The notes below the pieces were generated by a model that worked only from the letters and a program-made list of their open reading frames with translations, was not told where the DNA came from and did not search any database. A stretch of 64,000 nucleotides of DNA from positions 812,215-876,214 of the forward strand of contig MNCI01006555.1 in NCBI GenBank assembly GCA_015680685.1. The letters run 5' to 3'. The translations under genes were made by a program, and so were the position numbers. This document shows, one piece after another, positions 35,005 to 46,799 of the stretch (the stretch's first letter is position 1; each line of letters starts with the position of its first letter). The DNA is from Gnetum montanum. Taxonomy: Eukaryota > Streptophyta > Gnetopsida > Gnetales > Gnetaceae.

Positions 35005-37184
35005 ATGTCTTCTTCTCATAGGACTAATTCACCACCTACTAATGACTCTAACTAGTAACATGATGAACCTAGAAGGAATGTTGATGAGATACCTTAATAA
35101 CTAAAGGTAGTCTATTAACATTTAGATCCCTATTATCCAACTGTCACTTTCATCCTTCATCAAGATGAATAGTTATGCTAGAGAGATTTGGAGGGCAATG
35201 TTGTATTACCTCTTGATCGTTCTATTCCTTTGATGTTCATGGTAGCTCTTATGAAGCTAGGACTTGAACTAGCAATCCTAGATTACCAAGTGAAGTAGCA
35301 CCTCTCTAGGGACTATTAATCAACAGAGGTCCAACACAAAAAAGATATATGCATGGAGGCATGTCATGAAGCCTCCAAGGGAAAAAAAGGTCTTGATCTT
35401 CGTATTTTTACCATCAAAGAAGAAGGACCTAGAATTTCCAGTAGGGCAATCTCAACACGAAGGTTTCTCTCTCTTTAGTAAGGATGATATGACTCATCAA
35501 CAATTACGTTCAACCTTGACAAGTAACCAAGGTAAGGAGAAAATTGGCTCTAGAACTAGGAAAACCTCAGGGCCAAGGTCTCCTAACCGTTTACCAAGAG
35601 AATAACTAAGGGACCAAAGGAGAAGGACAAGCAAGCACTACTCTCCTAGTCCTCCACCTTCACCATCCTCTTCATCATCAAACTTTGATAGGAAGGAATA
35701 TGATTAAGATTGAAGGAGAAATGATTAAGGTTGAGATAGAGATGATAGAAGATCCCATCATAAAGATCGTAGAGATGGGAGGAGAGAGCATAGACAACAA
35801 CACAAATAGGAGGAGCATCATCAGGAAAGCAGGCATAACAAGCCACATCATAGGAGACATAGCCATGATAGGGACCACTATGAAAATAATGAGTATGATG
35901 AGCCATTGCTTATTATGAGAAGCATGATAAACATTTTAGAGATGCTTCATATTCCTACTAGGCATCAAAGGAATAGCCAAATCAACGACTTGATATGAAA
36001 AACTTCCCTAAGTTTGAGGGAGGGTATAAAGTTGATCCACAACATTATTTGTAAGCCTTCCATGATGTTTGTGCCTTGTAGAACCCTGAGAATGAGTGGT
36101 AGAAACTTAAATTATTTCCTAGTATACTTATCAAAGAAGTTAAAAGTTGGTACCAATCATTGGACCTAAAATTTATTTGCAGATGAAGTACGATGATGGA
36201 ACTCTTTAATGATAAATGTAAAATGTACTCTAGGATGTCCAACTTGAGAAAAAAAATCCAAGGGTGAAAACAAGGTAATCATGAATCCCTTGATGTAGCC
36301 TTGGGTAGGTATTACTCTCTTTTGCACTAATTTTTAGGCCATGGTTTTTTTCAAAGGTAATAGCTTTACCATATGATAGATGGGCTCAGAAACAAAACTA
36401 GAGATACTCTTGGGGTTTATGCCCAAGGAAGATTGTTAAAGATGTAGGCTTACTGGATCTAAAGGCTTATTGATTATGTGGTTAGTGAAAAAGTGTAGAG
36501 GAGTACAATAGAAACACCTCCATTCATAAAAGGAGGTACATCTCTATGATCTTAAGGAGAAAGCACCACTAGGTTAAGTAATACAAAATAAAACCTTACC
36601 AATTTAAAAATCTGTCACAAAGACATCAACTAAGGTGGAAAAAATGTGAGACTCCTTAGATGAGAAGTTCCAAATCACTCTAAAGATTGTAAAGGAGAAA
36701 ATAGAGTTGAGGAATTGAGATAAAGATAGAAGAAGAAGAAAGAATACAAGAAAGGGCTACTATTAATAGAAAGGTAAGGCTACAACAGTTGATGGCATTG
36801 CAAATTTTGAGACAAAGGAAGAAGGATGTGACATTTGCCAATATGAATATCTCAAGGGATGTTGCCCTATACTATCACATTTGTAGGAATCTAGGGTTTG
36901 TGCCTTGAATCGAAAATTTGCAAAAAGGTAAAGATTTCCTTATTTACAAGATAATTGTCAATAGTAGTTCCATTGATAATAGTATAATTCAAGTGGAGCA
37001 TTATCTCAACCTTAAGAACATTATCATCAATGGTAAAATCCACAGTTGTGGGGGATGTCACTACCAAGGCAACAATATTCTTATCATTAACTAGACCAAC
37101 AACTTATATCTCCTAGTGGCTTTGTAAGCCATGCTTCTTTTTCTCATCACTATTATCCCCTTGAATATCATAGAGTAACTACTT
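35005..37184 (+). pseudogene. gag pseudogene of element C (part before the solo LTR)
   Basis: Starts MSSSHRTNSPPTNDSN at 35005, like G. The Arg/Asp/His-rich block is at 35640-35910, the capsid-like core at 35990-36460 (KFEGGYKVDPQHYL, FHDVCAL), and the Cys/His motif CDICQYEYLKGCCPI at about 36831-36875. Stops and frameshifts throughout. The remaining C-terminal spacer resumes at 38942, after the solo LTR. Confidence 0.7.
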
Positions 37185-37189
37185 CATGA
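37185..37189 (+). repeat. Left target-site duplication of solo LTR (CATGA)
   Basis: CATGA precedes the TG start at 37190; the same five bases follow the CA end at 38937-38941. Confidence 0.75.
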
Positions 37190-38936
37190 TGTGACAATAA
37201 AAAATGTCTACGGCTAGAATGTAGAGGGGTTTAGGTGCACAACCTTGACCCTGCCTTTGTGCAAGGGCCTTTGCTAAGAAATGAAGGTGGAGTGCCCTAG
37301 ATGATCTTGCTGATTGAATAGGAACTTCACCAGCTGCAATTGAGGTATGAGGCATAATCGAGGGGTGGTGTGGTTAGCCAAAAATGTGAGAATTGATGGT
37401 GTTATTAGTAGTATTGAGGTCGACTATGCATGAGCATAGCAGCATCTCTTGCCATGAGAATGGTGGTGCAAGTGTGCAAAAAAAAAAAATGTAAAATAAT
37501 GAAAAGGTGCGAATGTGATATTGAATGCTAAAAAAATGCTTAAAATGCAATATAGGAAATGCTTAGAATGCAACGGGGTTTGAGAAAAACAAAGGATGAT
37601 ACCACCCTAGATGGGGAGCATAGCAATTACAAATGAGCTTAACAGAGGTATGCAGTGTACAGATAGGCATAGTAGCAACATAGCCCGAGTCTTTAGGGGT
37701 GTCCTGGGGTGAAGACTAACATCTACTGCAAGGTTTGTGCCTATTGGGTTAGTTGTTGCAATGTCTCGTGAGCTTGCAGTGCGTTGCGGTGCTAAGTGGG
37801 ACGCAAAGGTGTTGCCAAGGTGCTGATATGCTTTGGTGTATGGGGTGCTCAAGGTGCCTTGGGTGCCAAGTGGTGATTTGAGATGCTAATTGCTACTTAG
37901 ATTTTGCTAGCCAAATGCTTCAAATGCCTATAGCTGGAATGAATTGCCAACCCATAGAGTGGAATGTAGGTGTATTTATAGGCTTAGGGTTAGCATGAAG
38001 TGTGAATTGAGTGCCATGTGGCAAAGGGGTAGGTGGGGATACATTGACCTTTGCTATGCTCCCACTGGAACAACTAGTGCTACGCTTTGATATGCTCCAC
38101 TGGACCCAAAGAGACTACCAAACTAGCTATGCTACTAAGATTGCATGTGCCAAGATCCCAATGTACCTACAAATAATGCAAAATAGTGCAATTTGGAGGC
38201 TATGCTTTGGGGCTACATTCTTCCCTCTTTTTAGTGGGATTGAACATAGGTACAATTTTGGGACATAGAGGGGGGTACAAAAAGAGTGCAAGTTGCTAAT
38301 CCTACTTGCCAAAGGAGTGATGGAGCTAAAATGAAGGCCTATGCTAAGCTTTAGAAGATTTTTGAGGTAGTTTCTTGTTGCTACGCTAGCTATGATCTGG
38401 AGCATAGCACAACAGTTAGGTAATTATTGCAAAAATTGAAGTCCAGTGCTGCTACGCTTGCTACACTAGAGAGTGTAGTAGGATGGGATAGAGCATAGCA
38501 TAGAAACTTAGAAATATCTAGAAAAAATTATAGTCCTTATTCTTACTATGCCAGCTATGCTCGAGAGCATAGTAGGAAGGGTAGCTTCAAGAGTTAGATG
38601 TGCTAAAAGCTTCTTCCATGCTGAGCTAGCTTGGAAACTTTTGTCTTGAAACTAGTGTAGAAAGGCTATTGAAGTGCTGCTACACTTACTACATTGGAGA
38701 GCATAGCAAGAGGAATGTGAACGTAGCAATACACTTAGAAAAATTTTTGCAGTTACTGTTGACACTTAGAAGATTTTGCAAATTTGGTTTTATGTTGCAT
38801 GCTACACTGGCTATGCTCTAAAGCATAGTCCCAGTAGTGGAAGCATGGGCCAAACACTTAGAAAAAATTTTCCTTGTGTTGACACTTAGAAATTTTTTTT
38901 GTTAAAGTGCTATTGCCCAAATTTGGTGGCGTTGCA
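37190..38936 (+). repeat. Solo LTR (1747 bp) with imperfect palindrome repeats
   Basis: Interrupts the gag spacer of element C; the flanks join to match 7600-7720 of element A. It begins TGTGACAATA, ends GGCGTTGCA, and is flanked by CATGA on both sides, the pattern left when the two LTRs of an element recombine. It has a TATA-like TATTTATA near 37974. From 38380 to 38831 five imperfect palindromes occur (e.g. around 38543-38577: CTATGCTCGAGAGCATAG). It is not closely alignable to the LTRs of D or F, though the palindromes are similar. Orientation is uncertain. Confidence 0.75.
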
Positions 38937-38941
38937 CATGA
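38937..38941 (+). repeat. Right target-site duplication of solo LTR (CATGA)
   Basis: Matches 37185-37189. After it the gag spacer of element C resumes. Confidence 0.75.
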
Positions 38942-39778
38942 GCCAGCTCTCCTTCCACTCATCCTTCTCATTATCCACCACAATACTCTACATGTTTCAA
39001 TTCCACTTCCTTGCCACTTGCATCACCTATGTAAGATGAAATACCACTACAGCCTCAACAACGTAATGCTACGAGGGCCATGAACTTACAACCAGATTAA
39101 AATTTAAGTGGTTCTAAGGGTAACCCTTGAAAAATTTCTTTCTTTAGATCTAATAGTCCACTCAAATCCTCATAGGCATTTGTATAAACTACTTTGAAAA
39201 TCATCAATGAATTGCCTTCAAATCAAAGGTCCCAAAATGTTCATACTCTCATGTTAACTCATGCAATTACTAATTGGATTAAGATAGGACATCTTTTTAA
39301 GAAAAGAATCAATCTTGGAAGTCCTCTAACTTACTTACAAATTGTAGGAAATGATTTGTGTAAAGCTCTATTAGTCTTAGGTTCCAAGGTGAACTTAATT
39401 TTCCAAGAGATGGATAAAACTTGAAACCTACCTTTATTAAAGAAATATAATATTAGATTAGAGCTTGCTAATCAATCTATCATTTTTTCCCTTGAAATTT
39501 GTGGAGGATATTGTGACCACTATTTGTGGATGTTTCTATCCAGAAAATTTCTTGGTTATCCATGTGGAAAACTATAAAGGAGACTTCCAAATTATCATGG
39601 AAAGGACTTGGTTGAGCACAATTGATACCAAGTTAGGAATAAGAAACCTTTCCTTGGAAATATTAAGGGAAAATAACTTTGAAAATTTTGAGAAGAAGAG
39701 GGTTCTTTGCATCATGTATAACAACACAAGGTATCATTGCATGTAGAAAATATAAACCATAAAAAGCACATTTGTCAT
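38942..39778 (+). pseudogene. gag tail and protease remnant of element C
   Basis: The spacer resumes after the solo LTR. The protease block then reads LTHAITNWIKIGHL (39250), ALLVLGSKVNLIF (39365-39405, catalytic Asp replaced by Val), FCGGYCDHYLWMFLS-like frameshifted text, and LSTIDTKLGIRNLSLEI (39610-39660). It is cut at 39778 where element D begins. Confidence 0.75.
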
Positions 39779-42029
39779 TGAAACACCATGAATTTTTTGG
39801 GACTCTCATGATTCAGCAGTCCTGAAATGTGGACAAGGGTTCCTGCAAGTCTGGTGTCACGCTAGACTATGTAGACAACATCCTTTGTAGCACAGTCAGT
39901 GTGGCACCCAACCACAAGGCTAGTTTGCATGAAAGAGGCACTGGGGGTAAACTGTACAGTTCAGCAAGTTTTCTATCTCCAGGGCTAATAGGCATGTTGA
40001 ACTCTCTAGCTTGCCCAACTTGGTACTTGACCCTCCTGACAGTCTACCCAGAGACCATGTTAGGATCTACCGAAAATGTTTAGGATGAGCTAAATAGTTC
40101 GACAAGTTTTCTAATTGAAGAAACCTACTATGCTATGCTACATTGCACAGCGTAACAGGCCTTGAGAAGACTAAACAAGTACTGAAGATGCACATTGATG
40201 ATGACTCAACCCTCCAGAGAATCTACCCCACTTCATCCTTGATGCACGAGCAACGTGACATAGCAAAAATGTGACAAATTTCATCAAAAATCCTCTTCAC
40301 TCAAGTGCTACACTGTGTTACGCTACATAGTGTAGCACAACGTAGCAGGTATGCAATTTGACAATACTCCTACTCAAATGGCTCTAGGGGAGTAGAGACA
40401 TTTTCCCATGCTTCAACCATCGAACAGGTTTTACTCTGCTGACATGCTAGGACATGAGTGACATCCTGTGACAAAGCATTTGCAAAATTGAGTCAAAATC
40501 AAAGCTAAGCTAGGTGCTACACTATGCTACACTATGCACCATAGCACAACATAGCAAGGACAGAACGCACGGAGGCCCTTTGCTAAGAGGCTCCAGCAAG
40601 AATATTGCACTTAGCCACACTTCGGCCTTCAAGACTGTCTATCCCACTTAGCCCTCAGGCCCCAAGCAAGGTTTCTTGACAAAGCATTGCAGATCAGACA
40701 TGGATGCATGTCATATTGGCTGCTACGCTACATAGTGTAGCACAGCGTAGCAAGGATGCAAAAAACACCAAAAATGTCCCAAGGATGAACTCAGCAAATC
40801 TCAAGACTTTTCAACATGAAAGAAAGGGTTGCAGTTGCTTGCCTAGCCAGGCCTCAGACAAGTGTTTTCAGTTGTTAGGCAAGATTTCTCTCAAGGCTGG
40901 TGGCTACGCCATGCTACACTACACAACATAGCACATCGTAGCATGTGAGTGTTTATGCCATGCAAATATGCTGGGTAGTGTAAACATCATAACACTCTCA
41001 TGAAAGCCCCAAGACATCCTTAGTTAGCTCTAGAACTTATTGGGAGCACTTACTCTCATCTTGGCATATCTTCAAAGGAAAAAATCAGCAAGTTTGCATT
41101 GATCGGCACCCCCCCACTATCCCCCAAAGTTGTTCCTATGACCCTACTCACAAGAGCAAGGAAGACGTAGTCCTAGAGCACAGGTTCCACTTTACATTCA
41201 TTGTTGGCACATTTCCTTGTAACAAACATGGCAGTTTACTAGATTTTGGCACATGCAATTTTAGTGGTATGGTCATAGCATAGCAGTTTTCAGCATTACA
41301 CAGCAGCATGGCACAACCACGTCTGCACTTTGTGGGACCCAGGACATGTGGCACCAAAACCATGTTTCTCTCCCACATCTAACTCTATAAATACCTCGGT
41401 GAGCAACGTTCAAGGGTTGGGGGCTTTTGAGATCATTCTAGTGGGGTTGGCTTTTGGCATTGTTGGCTTGGAGCATTCAATTAGCTTTTGGCATTGTTGG
41501 CTTTTGACAATTACTTCTCTGGCACTTGGCTTTTTGGTTGAGATCTTGGCATTTTGGCTCTCTGGTGATAAGCTTTGGCAAGGAGACTAGCAAGCAGAGG
41601 GTTTCTATTGGCAAGCTATTAACAACAGTTTGAGGAGCTATGATCGTACTGCTTTGTTGCAAGCTGTGCTTCTTCTCATTACCATCTGTTGTACACCTCC
41701 TTCACTCTAGCAAAGATTAGATCCCTGATCTCAGGAAGGTGCACTTTCTTACCCAAACTTGTTTCATTTTGTTTTGTCATTTTCATGTTTTGCATTATTC
41801 TTAATTGATTCATGTTCATTGCTTATTGGTCAACGTGCATATAACAACCTTAAAATCAATGTTTACGAAAGGTTATTGTACATCACTTAAGTTCCTATCT
41901 AATCAACTAGACCATTCAGGGCACCCTAAATCCATTTACATCTAGCACAACCCTTGCATGGATACAGGGTTAGGCTGTACACCCAGTGATCTCTTGGTGT
42001 TCCAGCCATCGACATTTTTGGTTGCTATA
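39779..42029 (+). repeat. 5' LTR of element D
   Basis: About 2251 bp, beginning TGAAACACCATG and ending GCTATA (CA to TA). It aligns with 56488-58357 over its first ~1.9 kb. TATA box TATAAATA at 41386-41393. Five imperfect palindromes built of GCTACGCTA/TAGCGTAGC-like arms start at about 40125, 40306, 40515, 40721 and 40902, i.e. every 180-210 bp. Each is preceded by a weakly similar segment (GACAAAGCATTT-like), so this part is a decayed tandem repeat. Confidence 0.85.
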
Positions 42030-42034
42030 GTTTT

Positions 42035-42051
42035 TGGTGCTAGAAGGAGGG
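42035..42051 (+). other. Primer binding site of element D
   Basis: TGGTGCTAGAAGGAGGG, five bases after the LTR; element F has TGGCGCTAGAAGGAGGG at the same place. The conserved TGG start and position support a primer site. I cannot name the tRNA from memory. Confidence 0.6.
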
Positions 42052-42153
42052 CCCTTTGTGCTCTTTCTACGTATCATGTGTAATCCTGCATGCTTTTTGT
42101 ACCCGTTCACCTACTAGCATAGACGTGACACCCTTGTGGTTGTTTATGCACTG

Positions 42154-42240
42154 TGTGGTGCAAATTGGTCGCAACAATGGTTCCTCTAGGACCCGATAGG
42201 ATGAAAGCCTCCAACCGATTGCTTACCTTACCGCGTTTAC
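42154..42240 (+). repeat. Single copy of the leader repeat of the D/F family
   Basis: The segment GTGGTGCAAATTGGTCGC…GGTTCCTC…AAAGCCTCCAA corresponds to one unit of the six-copy tandem repeat in the leader of element F (60133-60890). Confidence 0.65.
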
Positions 42241-42489
42241 TTTGTTTACTGCCCCATACTACCTACACCTCATGCAACATAGCAAAACGCCTAGCATAAC
42301 ACTCCTACTCAGCGTAGCAGGTGTCACTTCCCAGTGTACCTAGTCTCACTTTCTCACTTTTCACCTTACAACTAAAGATGATTCTTGCAACCATTGTTGC
42401 AACCACCTCGAACCTGGAGGTTCCCTACTTGGTCCAAAATATGATAGGTCTTGAGTGACCGCCCAGCCCAGTGCTGGCACCACATCAGT

Positions 42490-44880
42490 CCCTTAAATTA
42501 TGACACCTATCACTTGAGCTCTTAGCACAAGACACAGAGCAATATGACTTCCTCTATGCAAAGGTCCAAGTGAATATACCCTTGGATCGCTAGGAACTCG
42601 AAGATAAACGTAACTTTGAGTTCCTCCATTGGAATGGGAGGGAATTCATCCCTGCCCCTAACATCATCATCTCATTAACTAAATCATATCAACGGATCTT
42701 AGACCAACTGATACAAGCAAGTAGGTCTAGGGAGTGAGATACAACATCCCACTATGATGAGGCATTCCAAGATGGACAGGAAGACCTAGACTTCCACCCC
42801 AAGGGTGGTGGCCAGACCTATGCTACAGTCATCCCTCCCATCCCTGTCTTTTGGTCAAATCCACTCTTTGCTTCTGCCCCCTTCGTGGTTACCACAACCC
42901 TACCAATATTTGTACCTTTGTCAACCATGGCCAGTCATCTTGTACCTTCTATGTACCAACAAGGGGGTCCTTCATCTTCGTTCTCAGTTACCCTTCCTTT
43001 TTAGTCTACCCTAATAGCGTACCCAATGTTAGTCACAACTATGCTACCATATGTTTACACTTTGCCCATGTCCCAGTTGCATGCGAGCTTCACCTCTGGT
43101 CCCTCATCGACACCTGTTCCACCACCTGTGGCTAACCTAGTCTCAACTACGTGGTGGACGCCAACCCCTTCCTTACCTATGGCACAACCATCTTAGGTAT
43201 CATACTACATGAAACCCCAAGTGCACTAGCTTCTGCATGTAGTACACCTAGGCACAGGGTTGTGGGCCGCCTAGCCAACTAGGCAAGCTATCAATCCCAT
43301 AGCCACACCAGTGGCCACCGTACCAATAGCACCAACCATTGGGTGGTGGACGACCCAAGCAACAGCATTTGCAGGAGCGACCCCAATAATGCCCTCCATG
43401 GGCCAGGCCGCTGCCCCTACAATGCAACCCCCAATGGTGCATATGACTACTACTCAAGTAACCTTGCAATCATCTGCAATGTCACTGGGTCTAGATCAAG
43501 CTTTTGAACTTATCCAGACCCTCACTAAGAAAATCAAAAGCCTCAAAGCCGCTAGTTTTGACATGGTACAAGTTATGGATTTTTACCATAATGATCCCAT
43601 CAGCCTTGCCATTCCCATGCTTACATTACCCCTTGAGGTGCCACTCCAATTTACAAAGTACAACGGGGAGGGTGATCCCAACGCACATTTGGTAACGTTT
43701 AGATCTGAATCTCTATTGTTGCAGCAATGGCCACACACTATCATCCGCATCTTTGCCATATCCTTGACAGGAAAGGCTTTAGACTGGTGTCGCATGCTCC
43801 CACATTCCTCCATCTCAACTTTGGAGGAGTTGTTGAGTCAGTTTGTGACTCACTTCAAGTATAACTTAAAACTGGAGGTCACGTTGGATCAGCTGATGAG
43901 CATCAAGCAAGACCCACTCGAGTCTGTACAAAGATTCATATAGCCGTGGAGCATCACCTTGAACGAAATACGCGAGCCTATTGCTGAGGCCCACTTGTTG
44001 GCCATCTTCAAGGGGGTAGTAAATGACTTTATTAAGTCAAAGCTTTACTACTTAGCCCTACGCTCCCTTAGTCAAGCCTTTGCTCAGACTAAGAGCATCT
44101 AAGATGCCGCCGAGGCTAGCAAAGACCCAGCTTATGCCATGTACAAAAATGCACACCTTAAGAAAGACAAAGAGAAGGGCAAGGCTGCAACAACAATGGT
44201 GGTTGCTATGGCTAATGAGACCAAACCCAACAATAGCAACAACAAAAAGGTGGCCACAACACCTGGTAATGTCACATCTGGCTCAAGTAACACTGGTTAG
44301 CCCTCAACATCAGCACTTGAGGAGTCAACCCAGCCTAAGCCCAGCTTTGAGCACAAGGATCACTCCAAATACACCCCTTTACTTGTTAAGCCTTTAGAAC
44401 TTCTGAAGCTACTATTGGGAGCTGGGTATATACAACATAAACGGATGTCAGAGGAAGTAATTAAATGACATCAATGATATTGTAAACTTCTTAGGAACCC
44501 CTCCTTGGCCATGCCCAATGAACCATCAGTTCCTAAGAACTTTAGGTTGGAACATTTCTGTGACTATCACCAACTGTGTGGTCATGATACAGACTACTGT
44601 TTAGTGTTGAAAGAGGATATCCAATGCATGATCGATTAGGGCAAGCTAGTCCTGGACAAAAGTAGTCTTGTTCGCCCTGAAAACCAATCAATGCATTTGT
44701 ACAAGGACCCCCTGAATGCCAACAATGTGGGGTACACAATCAACATTGTTGGCATTGATGGCAACCCAAAACTACCACAACAACTGTTTGTGGTGTGTGT
44801 CCCTCCTCGGAATGCAGCAACCCCAACAATGACAAAAACAACGTTGCAAAAATCATTTTTTCTCAAGGTCCTTCCTTAGA
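42490..44880 (+). pseudogene. gag pseudogene of element D
   Basis: The N-terminus matches F (YDFLYAKVQVNIPLD, ELEDKRNFEFLHWNGREF, SYQRILDQLI at about 42540-42720). Then a Pro/Thr/Ala-rich region, the gag core at 43490-44100 (MDFYHNDPISLAIPMLTLPL, FTKYNGEGDPNAHLVTFR, ALDWCRMLPHSSISTLEELL, FKYNLKLEVTLDQLMSIKQ; retrotransposon gag, PF03732 type), and a Cys/His motif FCDYHQLCGHDTDYC at about 44560-44605. Open from 43311 to 43943; broken elsewhere by stops and shifts. Confidence 0.85.
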
Positions 44881-45489
44881 CATCTGCCCCTGCACCCTTT
44901 GTGCTCAAAGCTACACTGCCCGTGCCAACACCACAGGCACCATTCATTATTAAGGTGCCAAAACAATCAAGTGCCTTTACTGCACAAAGCCAGGCAATGA
45001 AAATGGCACCACAACCTCCCCATTCGAAAACATGAGAAGAGCGTTTGGCAGATAAGATGGCTAGGGAATGTTCCGCTTTAGGTCCCCCCAAGCCTACCCC
45101 CTTGTACTTGATGCCCATGGCCCCCTTGTCATCAGCAATTGATAATGCCACATAGAAGCAATTATCACCATCCCACCCAAAAAAGCACAATCCTCAACCT
45201 AAAACTACTCCTTGGGAGATTCATCTCCTAGGATAAATGGAAGAGGAAAGAGGTAACGAACAACAAGATGGTGGGCAGGATCTTCTCAACGCCCTCACCC
45301 AAGTTAAACAGACTCTAAAATAGAAAAATACAACTTTGAGCTTGTATGACTTGGTGATGACTTCCATTGTGCACCACGAGGCCATGGTTCACATGTTAAC
45401 ATCCATATCGGTTGATGAAAACATGCCAGTAGAGGAGAAGCAATCCATGCTATCATGCTTTCCTCTATGGCCGAGGAACCATGACCAAC
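44880..45489 (+). pseudogene. gag-protease linker of element D
   Basis: Pro/Ala/Thr-rich linker with several stops. It includes words shared with element F at 63480-63960 (LKVPPRTSTFAPL-like; TPWEIHLLG versus SPWEIRPLG; LTQVKQTLK versus LTQVKQALK). No domain is recognised. Confidence 0.55.
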
Positions 45490-46130
45490 TCAATTGACAT
45501 TTCATGATAAGTCTATTAAGGATGACCCTGAAAAGGGTTAGGTGACAATAGCACCCATGTTCATCACAATTCGGGTTAGCCAGTACAAGATCTAAAGGGT
45601 ACACGTTGATGATGGGGCTACTACAAATGTCATCCCATTTCCTATAGTGGACAAACTGGGTTTGGTTGATCAAATCAAGCCCATGGAAACCTCCTACTTG
45701 AAATTGTTCAACGGATTGTAGGTAGTGGTAAAGGGAACTGTCCACATCAACTTTGTAGTAGGGGACTAGTTTCCCACAAGCACAGTGTTCATCGTGGTGG
45801 AGGAAATGCATGGGTTCAACCTGATCCTGGGGAGATCATGGCTGGTCCAACTGAGAGCTGTTTCCTCACCCATACACCAGGAAATACACTTACCATACGT
45901 GGGAGGGGAAGTGGTAATCCACGGCGACAAAGTGGTTCCCCAAGCCATAAACAACGTAGGAGTGGAGTAAGGTTTAGAGATTGAAATCTCTAAAAACGAA
46001 GCCCCTGTCCAAACTGAAACACTTGAACAGGCTGAAATCACTCCAAACGAAGAAATAACGTGGGCCAAGTTGCCCTTCCAAGCTACAAATGATAACATAG
46101 AAGAGTACCAATGTATGTTCACCTAGTCCT
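45490..46130 (+). pseudogene. Aspartic protease remnant of element D
   Basis: Contains VHVDDGATTNVIPFPIVDKL (about 45600-45660), the retropepsin active-site block with D-D-G-A where D-[ST]-G-A is usual, and the second conserved block MHGFNLILGRSWL (45805-45845). The longest open piece is 45785-45970. Stops at about 45597, 45718 and 45767 break it. No RT follows on this strand. Confidence 0.8.
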
Positions 46131-46409
46131 ATGCCTCACCTAACACATGTTGGGTTAGGAAACAATTACATAATTAAAATTTGCCATACTTCCAATAGTA
46201 TAAGCTATGTTTTATATTCTGTTATATACATAGTTCACGTGTTTACATTTGGTTCACTGTAGTTGCATTCTTTTTACATTAAGTCCACTATGTGCATCAT
46301 GTACATTTCACAATGAATTTTCTTTTTATATTAAGTCACCCATTTTCTGACTTGCATTTTAGATTGAGCTTGCTTACTGCATTGCCCTTGTCACTAATAC
46401 CATGTGTAA

Positions 46410-46655
46410 GTCCCTAAATGACCTAAAACTAACAATGGCCCAGAATGGCCTTAAACTACCATTATGGCCCGCCAAGGGTTAAAACTAGTTATTCCACTTC
46501 TCAAAATAAAAAAAAATAATAAAAAAAATATTTTATCAGTAAGCAACGGCCCGAAATGGCCTAAAACTAGCAACGGCCTGAAATGGCCTTAAACTATTAT
46601 TGCGGCCCGAAATGGCCTAAAACTAGCAATAGCCCAAAATGGCCTAAAACTAAAA
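46410..46655 (+). repeat. Array 1: tandem repeat with core GGCC(T)TAAACTAGC
   Basis: Seven to eight copies of a ~30-bp unit such as GGCCTAAAACTAGCAACG or GGCCTTAAACTA, separated by CGGCCCGAAAT, with one A/T-rich interruption at 46500-46540. The core recurs in arrays 2 and 3. Confidence 0.8.
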
Positions 46656-46799
46656 TGAGAAGCTCCCAAGGGGCTTAAAAGGAAAAAAAAATATAAACCA
46701 AAATGAAACAAATTCCTTCACATTATATTCCTCACTCAATTTCAATCAATAATGTTTACATTTTTTTTTAAATTCAAAGACAAAAATAAAATTTTTTAT

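Larger units (their letters stand above)
33968..39778 (+). mobile_element. Element C: Athila-like retrotransposon, 5' part
   Basis: 5' LTR, decayed primer site, gag and protease in the order of elements A and G. The gag tail is interrupted by a solo LTR (37190-38936), and the protease region is cut at 39778 by insertion of element D. The rest of C should resume on the far side of D, outside the window. Confidence 0.8.

Noticed and set aside
40306-40347. LTR palindromes as a CRISPR array or a rho-independent terminator
   Set aside because: They are imperfect inverted repeats inside a plant LTR, without identical direct repeats and unique spacers, and without a T-run.
43248-43469. Minus-strand 73-residue Gly/Trp/Cys-rich frame
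   Set aside because: Antisense of the Pro/Ala/Thr-rich part of element D gag.
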